A stretch of 64,000 bases of DNA from Enterococcus gilvus ATCC BAA-350 (GTDB taxonomy: Bacteria > Bacillota > Bacilli > Lactobacillales > Enterococcaceae): assembly GCF_000407545.1 (NCBI RefSeq), contig NZ_ASWH01000001.1:2812001-2876000 (forward strand). Reading direction: 5' to 3'. Of this stretch, positions 41,894-51,049 are shown piece after piece; within the stretch, counting starts at the first letter, position 1, and every line of letters starts with the position of its first letter. The translations under genes were made by a program, and so were the position numbers. Below the pieces are notes generated by a model. The model did no database searches and was not told the DNA's origin. It saw only the letters and a list, made by a program, of their open reading frames with translations.

Positions 41894-43081
41894 CTATTCA
41901 AAGCTGCTTTCTGTTAAGCAAGCGGTATAGATTTCTTTTACCGCGGCTTCATCTAATGGAACGAACGCATCGGTTTTGATCATACTGTGAGCAACCGCTT
42001 GTTTCGCCATCTCGTCGAATTTTTCATCATCGATCCCCACTTCCGGCAGCGTCATTGGAATACCGCAAGCCTTGAAGTAATCGTATAATTTTTGGATACC
42101 GATTCGTGCAGCCAGCATCGGTACTTTTTCTTCCACGTTCCAAACATTCCACGCAAAGTTCGCAAACGTATTTACCGTTTCATCGTTCAGCGCGTATTCC
42201 ATCCAGCGCGGTGTCAAGATCGCAAGGCCCACACCATGAGTAATGTCATAGAACGCACTCAACTCATGTTCCATCGGATGACACGACCACGCACCCGGTT
42301 TGCCGTTTCCAGTCAAGCCGTTCAATGCTAAGGTACTTGCCCACATCAAGTTCGCACGGGCATCATAATCCTCGGGATACTTCAAGGCGATCGGACAGTT
42401 TTTGATCACAGAACGCATCAAGCCTTCGGATACAGAATCCTGCACATCGGTTCCTTCTGTCCGCTTGAAATAATTTTCGATCAAGTGGCTCATGATATCC
42501 GCAGAGCCTGCCGCTGTTTGATACGTGTTTACACTAAAGGTATTTTGCGGGTCTAAGAAAGAGACTTTCGGCAGCATCGCTTTGCTTCCCGTCCCTAATT
42601 TTTGATGGGTCTCCAGATTAGAGATCACCGCACCGCTGTTCATTTCACTGCCTGTTGCAGCAAGAGTCAAGATCGTCACTAACGGCAACGCACCGCCTTG
42701 ATATTTCCGACGCTGTAAGACCAGATCCCAAGCATCTCCGTCAAATTTCGTCGCCGCTGCGACGACCTTCGCACAATCGATCGTTGAGCCGCCGCCGACT
42801 GCCAAGATGACATCGACAGTTTCCTTGCGACAGATCTCTGCCCCGCGACGAACGGTTTCGATCCGCGGATTCGGTTCGACACCTGAAAGCTCAAAGACTT
42901 CGTTGCCGTTTGCCTTTAATTGGTCCATCACCTTATCGTACAACCCGATTTTCTTGATACTGCCGCCGCCATAAACGAGCAGCACGCGCTTGCCATAGTG
43001 GTTCAGCACATCGGGCAATTCTGCCAGACGATCTTTCCCAAAACGAATATCTGTTGTAACGTGAAAATCAAAATTTTCCAT
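41894..43081 (-). CDS. Iron-containing alcohol dehydrogenase (butanol dehydrogenase type)
   Basis: NAD(P)H-dependent group III alcohol dehydrogenase of 395 residues, close to the BdhA/YugJ type that reduces aldehydes such as butanal. NAD-binding 'ILAVGGGSTIDCAKVVA' is near residue 92. Metal-site residues are in 'GSADIMSHLIENYF', 'HPMEHELSAFYDITHGVGLAIL' with several His. The start at 43081 has GGGGG eight bases upstream; the ATG two codons earlier is too close to the site. It is a single-gene unit ending at the shared terminator. Confidence 0.92.
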   Translation of the reverse strand: MENFDFHVTTDIRFGKDRLAELPDVLNHYGKRVLLVYGGGSIKKIGLYDKVMDQLKANGNEVFELSGVEPNPRIETVRRGAEICRKETVDVILAVGGGSTIDCAKVVAAATKFDGDAWDLVLQRRKYQGGALPLVTILTLAATGSEMNSGAVISNLETHQKLGTGSKAMLPKVSFLDPQNTFSVNTYQTAAGSADIMSHLIENYFKRTEGTDVQDSVSEGLMRSVIKNCPIALKYPEDYDARANLMWASTLALNGLTGNGKPGAWSCHPMEHELSAFYDITHGVGLAILTPRWMEYALNDETVNTFANFAWNVWNVEEKVPMLAARIGIQKLYDYFKACGIPMTLPEVGIDDEKFDEMAKQAVAHSMIKTDAFVPLDEAAVKEIYTACLTESSFE

Positions 43082-43216
43082 GATCATTCCCCCTGTTCAT
43101 TTCTATCCAATTAGCATAAACCAAAATTTTTCAGAATGAAACTATCTTCCCTCAATTTTGCCGTTTCGTCTTCGATTTTTATTGATAGGCGTCACCCACT
43201 CATCGACGCGTGCTCT

Positions 43217-43951
43217 CTATAAATTTTCCGCGAAAAACGCGGCGATCTGATCCATCGTAGCAATCTGGACAAAGTGGCGTTCCTCTGCGCTGATAAAGGT
43301 AAGGTTGTCCTGAGGGTTGGCTTCAATAAAATCAGCCGTATGCTCATAGGGAACTTTTTCGTCCTCCGTGCCATGCCAAAAGAATACCGGACGACCCGCG
43401 ACCTTATCCGGCGCTAAAGACAGATCATACCCTTCCAGCCAAGAGGTTAGCTGACGATAATCCTTCGGTAAATAGAACCCGAGCTCACCCGCGTGCCTAG
43501 CGATTCGTTCACGATACTTGATCGGTGCAGGAGAACCCATCACGCAAGCCGCCACGTTGATTTCAGGATGCTGAGTCAAGAGCATACACGTGGTGATCCC
43601 ACCCATCGAGATCCCGCCGACACCGATTTTTCCCATCACCAGTCCAAGATTTTCAAAGTAATCAACGAGATACCCAAATTCGTATAAGTTCGTTTGGATA
43701 CTGTCCCAAAAAGTGAGAGAAGGAATCTCCGAATTTTTCGTCTTCCGTTCTCCATGGTTCGCCGCATCCGGCAGCAATACGCGAAACTGCTGCGCGGCCA
43801 ATTTGCGGCCTTGTGTCAGCACCAGTTCCTTAGCCGTTTGCCACCCGTGGTAATAAATGATCAGCGGCAACGGTTCATAAATTTTATCTTCCGCGACGAC
43901 CTCAAGCAAGGGAATGTTTCCTACCGTCCGCTTACGTACAACAACTTTCAT
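43217..43951 (-). CDS. Alpha/beta hydrolase (prolyl-oligopeptidase-like esterase)
   Basis: 244-residue cytoplasmic hydrolase similar to YitV/YtmA-type esterases. It shows 'PLIIYYHGWQTAKE' (oxyanion region), 'PDAANHGER', the nucleophile elbow 'GVGGISMGGITT' (Ser near residue 116), 'FFWHGTEDEKVPYEH' (Asp) and a final 'EERHFV' (His). It lies downstream of deoD on the same strand but after a strong terminator, so it is probably a separate unit. Substrate unknown. Confidence 0.87.
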   Translation of the reverse strand: MKVVVRKRTVGNIPLLEVVAEDKIYEPLPLIIYYHGWQTAKELVLTQGRKLAAQQFRVLLPDAANHGERKTKNSEIPSLTFWDSIQTNLYEFGYLVDYFENLGLVMGKIGVGGISMGGITTCMLLTQHPEINVAACVMGSPAPIKYRERIARHAGELGFYLPKDYRQLTSWLEGYDLSLAPDKVAGRPVFFWHGTEDEKVPYEHTADFIEANPQDNLTFISAEERHFVQIATMDQIAAFFAENL

Positions 43952-44067
43952 TTTTGACCTCCAGTAGTTAACTATTTGTATCTATTATACCCAACAATCC
44001 ATGATTTTTTCCGACATACACGCTTCATTCTTTTTCTATCACGAAAACGCCCGCAAAGCAGAAGAGA

Positions 44068-44104
44068 CAAAAAAGCCGTCCCTCGCAATTGAAGGACGGC
44101 ACTT
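44068..44104 (-). terminator. Terminator of the deoB-pnp-deoD genes
   Basis: GCCGTCCTTCAATTG / CGAGGGACGGC stem (GCCGTCC/GGACGGC with inner pairs), followed by TTTTTTG on the minus strand, just after deoD. Confidence 0.9.
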
Positions 44105-44110
44105 ACTTGT

Positions 44111-44818
44111 TTATTTTGCGATCAGTGTTTCCAGACCGACATACATCATGTCTTTAAATGTATTTTGGCGTTCTTCAGACGTGGTTTCCTCGCCTGTCAC
44201 CATGTGGTCGCTGACGGTCATGATCCCTAATGTTTGTACATGGAATTTCGCGCCTAAGTAATACAAGATCGCGGCTTCCATTTCGACACCCATCACGCCG
44301 TATTCTGCTAAGTTGAACGTTGGCGCCAAATCATCTTTGTAGAAGGTGTCTTCTGACAATACGTTACCAACATGCGTCGTAAAGCCTTTTTCCTTCGCCA
44401 CTTCGTAAGCCTTCATCATCAAATTAAAATCGCAAATCGGCGCAAAATGGAAGCCTGGGAAATGCTTTTCTACCATTGAAGAGCTAGTGACAGCCCCTTG
44501 CGCAATGATCAAGTCACGCACATGAACATCTTTAGACAATGCGCCGCAGGTTCCTACACGAATCAATTTTTTCACCCCGTACGATTGGATCAATTCTTGT
44601 GCGTAGATTCCGGCAGAGGGCATCCCCATTCCCGTACCTTGAACAGAGACACGTTCCCCTTTATAGGTTCCTGTGTAGCCTAACATGCCTCGCACGTTGT
44701 TGTAGCATTTTGCATCTTCCAAAAAATTCTCCGCAATAAATTTTGCCCGCAACGGATCTCCCGGCAGTAAAATTTTGTCTGCGATCTCACCTTGCTTCGC
44801 CTCGATATGAACGCTCAT
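44111..44818 (-). CDS. deoD: Purine-nucleoside phosphorylase, DeoD type (hexameric)
   Basis: Phosphorolyses purine (deoxy)nucleosides, including adenosine, to free base and (deoxy)ribose-1-phosphate. Family motifs are '[18 protein letters not shown]' (phosphate site, about residue 17), '[12 protein letters not shown]' and '[15 protein letters not shown]'; the general-acid Asp is in '[10 protein letters not shown]'. Length is normal (235). It is the last gene of deoB-pnp-deoD; the sugar phosphate produced feeds DeoB, then DeoC. Confidence 0.96.
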   Translation of the reverse strand: MSVHIEAKQGEIADKILLPGDPLRAKFIAENFLEDAKCYNNVRGMLGYTGTYKGERVSVQGTGMGMPSAGIYAQELIQSYGVKKLIRVGTCGALSKDVHVRDLIIAQGAVTSSSMVEKHFPGFHFAPICDFNLMMKAYEVAKEKGFTTHVGNVLSEDTFYKDDLAPTFNLAEYGVMGVEMEAAILYYLGAKFHVQTLGIMTVSDHMVTGEETTSEERQNTFKDMMYVGLETLIAK

Positions 44819-44862
44819 TGTATTCCTCCCATTTCATTTTAGTGGTTATTTTAATCCCTTTT

Positions 44863-45681
44863 CTACAAAACTGCTAACGTTTCTTTGATCAGTTTCTTAA
44901 AGTCTTCTTTCACCCGTTCCGTGGTTTCCACAACTTCTGCGTGGTTCAAGTTGGCTTGCATGCCGGCAGCCAAATTCGTGATACATGAAACGCCTAAGAC
45001 CTTCATGCCGCTATGAGCTGCTACGATGACTTCCGGTACCGTCGACATGCCCACTGCATCTGCGCCGATCGTGCGAGCCATCCGAATTTCCGCAGGTGTT
45101 TCATACGTTGGGCCTGTCATCCCAAGATAGACGCCTTCTTGTAGATCAATTGCTAATTTACCAGCAACTTCACGGGCTTTTTCTTGGTATTCTTTCGTGT
45201 AGGCCGCACTCATATCTGGGAAGCGTGGTCCCATGTTGTCATCGTTTGGTCCGATCAACGGATTGGTTCCCATGAAGTTGATGTGGTCTGTGATCAGCAT
45301 CAAGTTGCCAGGTTGGAAGCCTTCGTTCACTCCACCGGCTGCGTTTGTCACAACGACTGAGTGAATCCCCAAAGCCGCCATCACACGTACTGGATACGTG
45401 ACAGTCTCCATCGTATTTCCTTCATAATAATGGAAGCGACCTTGCATCGCCAACACCTGTTTACCAGCCAATTTTCCGTAGACCAATTGTCCAGCATGAC
45501 CAACAACGGTTGACACAGGGAAATGCGGGATCTCATTGTAAGGGATCACTACAGGGTTTTCGATTTCTTCTGCTAATTCTCCAAGTCCTGATCCTAAGAT
45601 CAAGCCAAAAGCTACATCGGCCACTCCTTTGTCCTGGATATAATTCGCAGTCTGTTGAATTTTGTCTTGTAAGTCTGTCAT
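44863..45681 (-). CDS. punA: Purine-nucleoside phosphorylase I (trimeric, guanosine/inosine type)
   Basis: 272-residue phosphorylase of the trimeric class that prefers inosine and guanosine. It shows 'GLILGSGLGELAEEIENP' (phosphate loop), 'GHAGQLVYGKLAGKQVLAMQGRFHYYEG', 'VTNAAGGVNEGFQPG' and 'ADAVGMSTVPEVIVAAHSGMKVLGVSCITNLAAGM', with the key Glu/Asn pair. Together with DeoD it covers all purine nucleosides. It lies 25 bases after deoB and 44 bases before deoD. Confidence 0.96.
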   Translation of the reverse strand: MTDLQDKIQQTANYIQDKGVADVAFGLILGSGLGELAEEIENPVVIPYNEIPHFPVSTVVGHAGQLVYGKLAGKQVLAMQGRFHYYEGNTMETVTYPVRVMAALGIHSVVVTNAAGGVNEGFQPGNLMLITDHINFMGTNPLIGPNDDNMGPRFPDMSAAYTKEYQEKAREVAGKLAIDLQEGVYLGMTGPTYETPAEIRMARTIGADAVGMSTVPEVIVAAHSGMKVLGVSCITNLAAGMQANLNHAEVVETTERVKEDFKKLIKETLAVL

Positions 45682-45706
45682 AAAAGGCTCCTTTATAGAT
45701 AATTTT

Positions 45707-46879
45707 TTATTTCAATAATTTTAAGAAACTTTCGCCATTTTCAGTTGCCGGCACATCAAAGTTTTCCGCGATCGTCGCAGCAATGTCTGAATAATAGCCC
45801 TGCGGCAATTTCCCTTGTTCCGCCATTTGCTTGCTATAAACCAAGAACGGTACATATTCACGCGTATGATCGGTTCCTGTAAAGGTTGGATCATTTCCGT
45901 GATCGGCAGTGATCATCAATAAGTCATCCTCTTGCATCGCCTCTAAAATTTCTGGAATCCGTAAATCAAACTCTTCGATGGCATGGGCATAGCCTACCAC
46001 ATCCCGACGATGACCGAACAAGGCATCGAAATCAACTAGGTTCGTGAAGCTCAAGCCAGTGAAATCATTCTTCATTACGTCTAACAATTTGTCGACGCCA
46101 TCCATGTTGCTCTTAGTACGAACCGCATCAGTGATTCCTTGACCGTTAAAGATATCGTTGATCTTACCAACCGCGATGACGTCTTTGCCGTTGTCCTTCA
46201 AGGAATCCAACACTGTTTTGCCAAACGGATCAAGGGCATAGTCGTGACGGTTGCTGGTACGAGTGAAGTTGCCTGGTTCGCCTAGATAAGGACGCGCAAT
46301 AATACGGCCGATCATGTAAGGATCATCTTTGGTAATATCACGAACATACTGACAAATTTTGTACAATTCTTCCAATGGGATGATTTCTTCGTGTGCCGCG
46401 ATCTGCAATACCGGGTCCGCAGACGTGTAGATAATCAAATCACCCGTCTTCATTTGTTCTTCCCCGAAGTCATTGATTACTTCTGTCCCGCTATACGGCT
46501 TGTTGGCACCCATGATAATACCGCGACCAGAAAATTCAGAGATTTTATCCAGCAATTCTTGCGGGAAGCCTTCTGGAAAGACACGGAAAGGTGTTTGGAT
46601 GTTCAAACCAGCAATTTCCCAATGCCCCGTCATGGTGTCTTTTCCTACTGAAACTTCTTCCAATTTGGTTGCATAGCCATCATGCTCTGGAACATCTTTG
46701 ACACCTTTTAATGGACGGATCGTCCCAAGTCCAAGCTGTTCCAAATGTGGAATATTCAATCCCGCTTCTTCAGCAATATGACCTAATGTATCTGAACCAA
46801 CGTCTCCAAATTTTTCAGCATCTGGTGCTTCTCCGATACCGACTGAATCCATTACGACTAAGTGAATGCGCTTAAACAT
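45707..46879 (-). CDS. deoB: Phosphopentomutase
   Basis: Metal-dependent mutase (390 residues, alkaline-phosphatase fold) interconverting (deoxy)ribose-1-phosphate and -5-phosphate, the link between the phosphorylases and DeoC. The N-terminus '[14 protein letters not shown]' holds the first metal Asp, '[10 protein letters not shown]' the phosphorylated Thr, and '[23 protein letters not shown]' the second metal site. It is first of three salvage genes and probably has a promoter in the 350-base gap upstream. Confidence 0.97.
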   Translation of the reverse strand: MFKRIHLVVMDSVGIGEAPDAEKFGDVGSDTLGHIAEEAGLNIPHLEQLGLGTIRPLKGVKDVPEHDGYATKLEEVSVGKDTMTGHWEIAGLNIQTPFRVFPEGFPQELLDKISEFSGRGIIMGANKPYSGTEVINDFGEEQMKTGDLIIYTSADPVLQIAAHEEIIPLEELYKICQYVRDITKDDPYMIGRIIARPYLGEPGNFTRTSNRHDYALDPFGKTVLDSLKDNGKDVIAVGKINDIFNGQGITDAVRTKSNMDGVDKLLDVMKNDFTGLSFTNLVDFDALFGHRRDVVGYAHAIEEFDLRIPEILEAMQEDDLLMITADHGNDPTFTGTDHTREYVPFLVYSKQMAEQGKLPQGYYSDIAATIAENFDVPATENGESFLKLLK

Positions 46880-46968
46880 TTCTATTCCCTCTTTCTATTG
46901 ATTTATAGCTAAATAAGTAAGACAAATCCTACTCATAAATTTAACCAAAGTACTTTATTGTTAAAAAT

Positions 46969-47012
46969 TACGGCTCAGTCCCAGTATATTGGGTTCCTGG
47001 AATTCCGTAAAC
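46969..47012 (-). terminator. Possible terminator or leader hairpin upstream of deoB
   Basis: TTACGG...CCGTAA outer stem with an inner CCCA..TGGG arm, followed by TTTTTAAC on the minus strand. It could be a second stop for the ABC transporter transcript or an attenuator before deoB. Confidence 0.45.
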
Positions 47013-47092
47013 TGAAAGCCATTGTCGGAAAAAAATCCGTTTACCTAAGATTCCGCTGAACATTTGATTCGCAGCTAATTCGTATTAAAGGA

Positions 47093-47186
47093 TTAACTTT
47101 TTCCAAAACTGAAAAAGTTAGTTTTATTCTCACCGCGCATACGATTCCACTAATCACGCTGAAGCGTGAAGTGGAACTCGCAAAAA
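47093..47186. repeat. Two-hairpin intergenic repeat, copy D
   Basis: Clean copy: stem AACTTTTTC/GAAAAAGTT (47095-47119), linker with GCGCATACGA, then TTCCACT (47145-47151) with AGTGGAA (47170-47176) enclosing a TCACGC/GCGTGA hairpin (47154-47169), and CTCGCAAAAAAGG after it. It lies between the nucleoside ABC transporter genes and deoB. Confidence 0.78.
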
Positions 47187-47228
47187 AGGGCGTGCTAAGA
47201 ACATTGTCCCATAGCCCCACCCTTTAAA
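47187..47228 (-). terminator. Probable terminator of the nucleoside ABC transporter genes
   Basis: AAAGGG...CCCTTT arms about 28 bases apart, followed by TTTG on the minus strand, 12 bases after the last permease stop codon. The long loop makes it only moderately convincing. Confidence 0.5.
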
Positions 47229-47238
47229 AACGAAAGAA

Positions 47239-48192
47239 TTATTTTGATTTGATGTAATTGACGCCATCGGCTTTTGGTGCGGCTGATTTTCCTAAGAAGA
47301 TAACCAGTACGATGATGGTCAATACGTATGGTGCTGATTGTAGATACACATCCGGGATTTGTGAGATGATCGGTAAGTTTGATCCGGCGATACTTAGGTT
47401 TTGCGCAAATCCGAAGAAGATCGCTGCTCCCATCGCACCAAGCGGGTTCCATTTACCAAAGATCATCGCTGCCAATGAGATAAATCCTTGTCCAGCGATC
47501 GTTGTTGCTGCGAAACGTCCAGCGATTGATTGTGCGAAAACAGCACCGCCCATACCGCCTAAGAATCCAGAAAGTAAAACACCTGAATAACGTAACGCGT
47601 AAACATTGATCCCCAATGTATCTGCTGCTTGCGGGTTTTCCCCAACAGAGCGCAGACGCAGACCAAAACGTGTTTTAAAGATGACAAACCAAGAGATCAC
47701 AGCGACTAAAATCGCAAAGTACGCTGGTAAACTAGTATTTCTGAAGAACAAATCTCCGATGATCGGGATTTTGCTTAATACTGGAAAGTCAAAGTAACCA
47801 AATTGCTGTTGGATCGTATCTGTTTGACCTTTTCCATAAATAACTTTGATCAAGAAGATCGCCAATGGAGGCGCCAGTAAATTCATTACAGTTCCGCTGA
47901 TGATATGATCCGCCCGGAAATTGACTGTCGCCACTGCATGCAGCAGTGAGAAGGCCATCCCAACCAGTCCGCCGACCAGCACACCCAGCCAAGGTGTCAT
48001 CCCGCCAAATTGATCCGCAAAAGCTAAGTTAAAGACAACTGAACTAAAGGCACCAGCTACCATGATTCCTTCCAAACCAACGTTTACGATCCCGCTTCGT
48101 TCAGAAAAGACCCCGCCAAGTGCGGTCAAGATCAATGGCGCAGAATACACAAGTGTCTGAGCAATAATCGATGCTAATAAATCCATATTCAT
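47239..48192 (-). CDS. Nucleoside ABC transporter permease (NupQ/YufQ-like)
   Basis: 317-residue membrane subunit of a BmpA/PnrA-type purine or general nucleoside importer, of the branched-chain/monosaccharide permease family. It has about nine helices; motifs include 'NVGLEGIMVAGAFSSVV' and 'GLRLRSVGENPQAADTLGINVYALRYSGVLLSGFLGG', the cytoplasmic coupling loop. It starts exactly where the preceding permease gene ends (48192), so they are translated together, and forms a heterodimer with it. Confidence 0.92.
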   Translation of the reverse strand: MNMDLLASIIAQTLVYSAPLILTALGGVFSERSGIVNVGLEGIMVAGAFSSVVFNLAFADQFGGMTPWLGVLVGGLVGMAFSLLHAVATVNFRADHIISGTVMNLLAPPLAIFLIKVIYGKGQTDTIQQQFGYFDFPVLSKIPIIGDLFFRNTSLPAYFAILVAVISWFVIFKTRFGLRLRSVGENPQAADTLGINVYALRYSGVLLSGFLGGMGGAVFAQSIAGRFAATTIAGQGFISLAAMIFGKWNPLGAMGAAIFFGFAQNLSIAGSNLPIISQIPDVYLQSAPYVLTIIVLVIFLGKSAAPKADGVNYIKSK

Positions 48193-49322
48193 TAGACTTT
48201 GCCCCCTTTTTCAGATTCGTCATTCGGAGCACTTTCCACTTCTTTGACCGTTTCAACCTCTTTCTTGCCGCCCATTACTTTCGCAAGTCCGACACGTACG
48301 ATGTAGTTGATTGCGACGAAGAAGATGATCAATGGAATCACACTGTTGGCTAATTCGCTAGGAATACCTGAGAACTGCATTCCTTGTCCTCCAAGTTTTA
48401 AGATACTGAACAATAACGCGGATAATAAAATCCCGATCGAGCTGCCATTTCCTAACAGTGAGACGGCCATCCCGTCGAACCCGATACTGATCGAAGAACC
48501 TTGAACAAAGTAATTCATGAAGGTTCCTAATCCATAAACGACCCCACCAAGCCCTGCTAAGGCACCTGAGATGATCATCGAGATCACGATCGTCCGTTTG
48601 CTGCTCATTCCTGCATATTCAGAGGCAAAAGGATTCAACCCAACGGAACGAATCTCAAACCCTAATGTCGTGCGTTTCATTAAGAACCATACGACTACTA
48701 GGAATACTAACGCTAAGACGATCCCAAGATTGACCCGTGAGCCGCCAAACAAATTGGTCAGCCAAGGTTCTCGTAAAGAGGCATTCAAGCCAACTGCTTT
48801 AGTAACCCCTTTGTTCGAGATGATATCTGGTGACATCACGTGGTTGACGATATGATTGGCTACATAAAGAATCACGTAGTTCATCATGATCGTAACGATA
48901 ACTTCACTGGTTCCAAAGAATGCCCGCAGCACTCCAGGGATCGCAGCGGCACCAGCACCTGCTAATGCACCCACAATAATTGCAATAGGTAAAACGATAA
49001 ACTTCGGTGAATCCGGCATGCTTAGTGCCACCCAGATACTTGCAACCCAGCCGCAAAGTGCTTGACCAGAAAGCCCGATATTGAAGAAACCCGCTGAGTT
49101 GGCAACAGAGAAGCCTAACGCCGTAAAGATCAACGGTCCGGCACCCACTAAAATTTCTCCAAAGGACATTTTACTTTGGAATGCCGAGCTGAACATGGCA
49201 TTGTATCCTTCGATCGGATTGAATCCGAACACTAACATCAAAATAGCACCAAGAACAAATCCTAGAATAACTGAGATAATCGGTACTAATATATTTCTAA
49301 TTTTTTCTGAACGATCATTCAT
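48192..49322 (-). CDS. Nucleoside ABC transporter permease (NupP/YufP-like)
   Basis: 376-residue partner permease with about ten helices. Motifs: 'NIGLSGQALCGWVASI' and the coupling loop 'GFEIRSVGLNPFASEYAGMSSKRTIVISMIISGALAGLGGVVYGLG'. The C-terminal tail is hydrophilic and acidic ('KEVETVKEVESAPNDESEKG'). The start at 49322 lies 8 bases inside the end of the ATPase gene and has GGTGAG upstream. The set ATPase-permease-permease behind a BmpA lipoprotein is the standard nucleoside importer of Firmicutes. Confidence 0.92.
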   Translation of the reverse strand: MNDRSEKIRNILVPIISVILGFVLGAILMLVFGFNPIEGYNAMFSSAFQSKMSFGEILVGAGPLIFTALGFSVANSAGFFNIGLSGQALCGWVASIWVALSMPDSPKFIVLPIAIIVGALAGAGAAAIPGVLRAFFGTSEVIVTIMMNYVILYVANHIVNHVMSPDIISNKGVTKAVGLNASLREPWLTNLFGGSRVNLGIVLALVFLVVVWFLMKRTTLGFEIRSVGLNPFASEYAGMSSKRTIVISMIISGALAGLGGVVYGLGTFMNYFVQGSSISIGFDGMAVSLLGNGSSIGILLSALLFSILKLGGQGMQFSGIPSELANSVIPLIIFFVAINYIVRVGLAKVMGGKKEVETVKEVESAPNDESEKGGKV

Positions 49323-50877
49323 TTGTCTCACCAGCCTTTGCTAATTCTGCTCGCGCTTCTTCCAAACTATAGCCGGCCATCAATAGCCCCAACTCATTTT
49401 CAGAAGTTTCTTTCGGATCAACGATCCCAACGATCTCGCCAGCGTGAATAACCGCGATACGGTCAGAGACATTCAAAATTTCATCTAATTCAAAACTTAC
49501 CAGCAGCACACCTTTTTGTTTGTCACGCTGCTCTACTAAACGCCTATGGATATATTCGATCGCACCTACGTCAAGTCCGCGAGTCGGCTGTGATACGATC
49601 AGCAGATCTGGATCACGATCGACTTCACGAGCGATGATCGCTTTTTGCTGGTTCCCACCTGAAAGTGATGCAGCAGGCGCTTTTTCACCCATCGTCCGTA
49701 CATCGTATTCTTCAATCAATCGTTTGGCATAACGATCGATCTCCCCATAATTCAAAATTCCGTTTTTACTAAACGGCGCATGGTAATACGATTGCAAGGC
49801 AATATTTTCAGAGAGCGGCAAAGGTAAGATCAGTCCATATTTATGACGGTCTTCCGGTACATGCCCGACGCCTGTTTCCGTAATATGACGAGGCGCTTTG
49901 CCTGTCACATCTTTTCCGCAGATCGTCACAGTCCCGCTTTCGACTTTGCGCAACCCCGTTAACGCTTGGATCAATTCTGTTTGTCCGTTGCCGTCGATTC
50001 CGGCGATCCCTACAACTTCCCCGCGATGAACATCCAGGGACAAGCTCTTAACAGCTTCCAGTCCGCGGCTTTCCTTCACGACTAGGTCTTTGACCGTTAG
50101 AACGACTTCACCTGGCACAGCAGGTACTTTATCTGTTTTAAATGAAACAGAACGTCCTACCATCATATCTGCCAACTGCTGCGAACTCACATCTTTCACG
50201 TCAACAGTCCCGATGTACTGTCCGCGACGGATAACTGAACAGCGATCCGCTACCTTTTTAATTTCATCTAGCTTGTGCGTGATCAAAATGATGGATTTGC
50301 CTTCTTTGATCAGCCCTTCCATAATTGCAATCAATTCATCGATTTCTTGCGGTGTCAATACAGCGGTCGGTTCATCGAAAATCAGAACATTCGCGCCTCG
50401 ATACAAGGTTTTCAAAATTTCTACCCGTTGCTGCATCCCTACTGAGATATCACGGATGTACGCATCTGGATCGACCTTTAAGCCGTACTCTTCAGATAAG
50501 CGCACGATCTCAGCTTTTGCTTTCTTTTGGTCCAGCATGCCGTTTTTCTTTGGCTCACTGCCTAAAATAATGTTTTCTGTAACGGTAAAGGCATCAACTA
50601 ACATGAAATGCTGATGGACCATTCCGATCCCTAATTGATTGGCTCTAGTTGGACTTGAGATATCGACCTTTTGACCATCCATCAAAATCTCACCAGAAGT
50701 TGGTTGTAATAACCCTGACAAAACATTCATCAGCGTCGATTTACCGGCACCATTTTCACCTAAAAGAGCATGGATCTCTCCTTTTCGAACCTGTAAATTG
50801 ATGTTGTCATTTGCTTTAAATGTGCCAAACTGCTTGGTGATATTGCGCATCTCAATGACATTTTGTTCTTCTGTCAC
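49315..50877 (-). CDS. Nucleoside ABC transporter ATPase with two nucleotide-binding domains (NupO/YufO-like)
   Basis: 520-residue fused ATPase. Domain 1 has Walker A 'GENGAGKST' (about residue 38), signature 'ISVGMQQRVEILKTL' and 'LIFDEPTAVLTP'. Domain 2 has a degenerate Walker A 'GIDGNGQTE', signature 'LSGGNQQKAIIAREV' and 'LIVSQPTRGLDVGA' (Gln in place of the catalytic Glu). This asymmetry is normal for RbsA/YufO-type ATPases. The first codon is GTG at 50877; no ATG with a good ribosome site is near. It is separated from the lipoprotein gene by a hairpin-rich gap of 172 bases. Confidence 0.93.
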   Translation of the reverse strand: MTEEQNVIEMRNITKQFGTFKANDNINLQVRKGEIHALLGENGAGKSTLMNVLSGLLQPTSGEILMDGQKVDISSPTRANQLGIGMVHQHFMLVDAFTVTENIILGSEPKKNGMLDQKKAKAEIVRLSEEYGLKVDPDAYIRDISVGMQQRVEILKTLYRGANVLIFDEPTAVLTPQEIDELIAIMEGLIKEGKSIILITHKLDEIKKVADRCSVIRRGQYIGTVDVKDVSSQQLADMMVGRSVSFKTDKVPAVPGEVVLTVKDLVVKESRGLEAVKSLSLDVHRGEVVGIAGIDGNGQTELIQALTGLRKVESGTVTICGKDVTGKAPRHITETGVGHVPEDRHKYGLILPLPLSENIALQSYYHAPFSKNGILNYGEIDRYAKRLIEEYDVRTMGEKAPAASLSGGNQQKAIIAREVDRDPDLLIVSQPTRGLDVGAIEYIHRRLVEQRDKQKGVLLVSFELDEILNVSDRIAVIHAGEIVGIVDPKETSENELGLLMAGYSLEEARAELAKAGETNE

Positions 50878-50985
50878 TTTCTTTTCACATCCTATCGCTT
50901 TCTAAACCTGACAAAACATTGCAACGTTAAAGGGCGTTCTTCCCTTATCCAAATCAAGCATCCGCTGTAACTTGGATAAAAAAAG

Positions 50986-51042
50986 AAAGGTCCTTTTTTT
51001 AAAAGAGGACCATAGCCTCACGTGGATGGAGACTATGGTCAC
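50986..51042 (-). terminator. Overlapping hairpins between the BmpA-type lipoprotein and ATPase genes
   Basis: Hairpin A (GACCATAG 51008-51015 with CTATGGTC 51033-51040) and hairpin B (GGTCC 50989-50993 with GGACC 51007-51011, followed by TTTCTTTTTTT on the minus strand) share bases and cannot both form fully. B looks like a partial terminator that would lower expression of the transporter subunits relative to the lipoprotein. Confidence 0.6.
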
Positions 51043-51049
51043 ACCTGAA

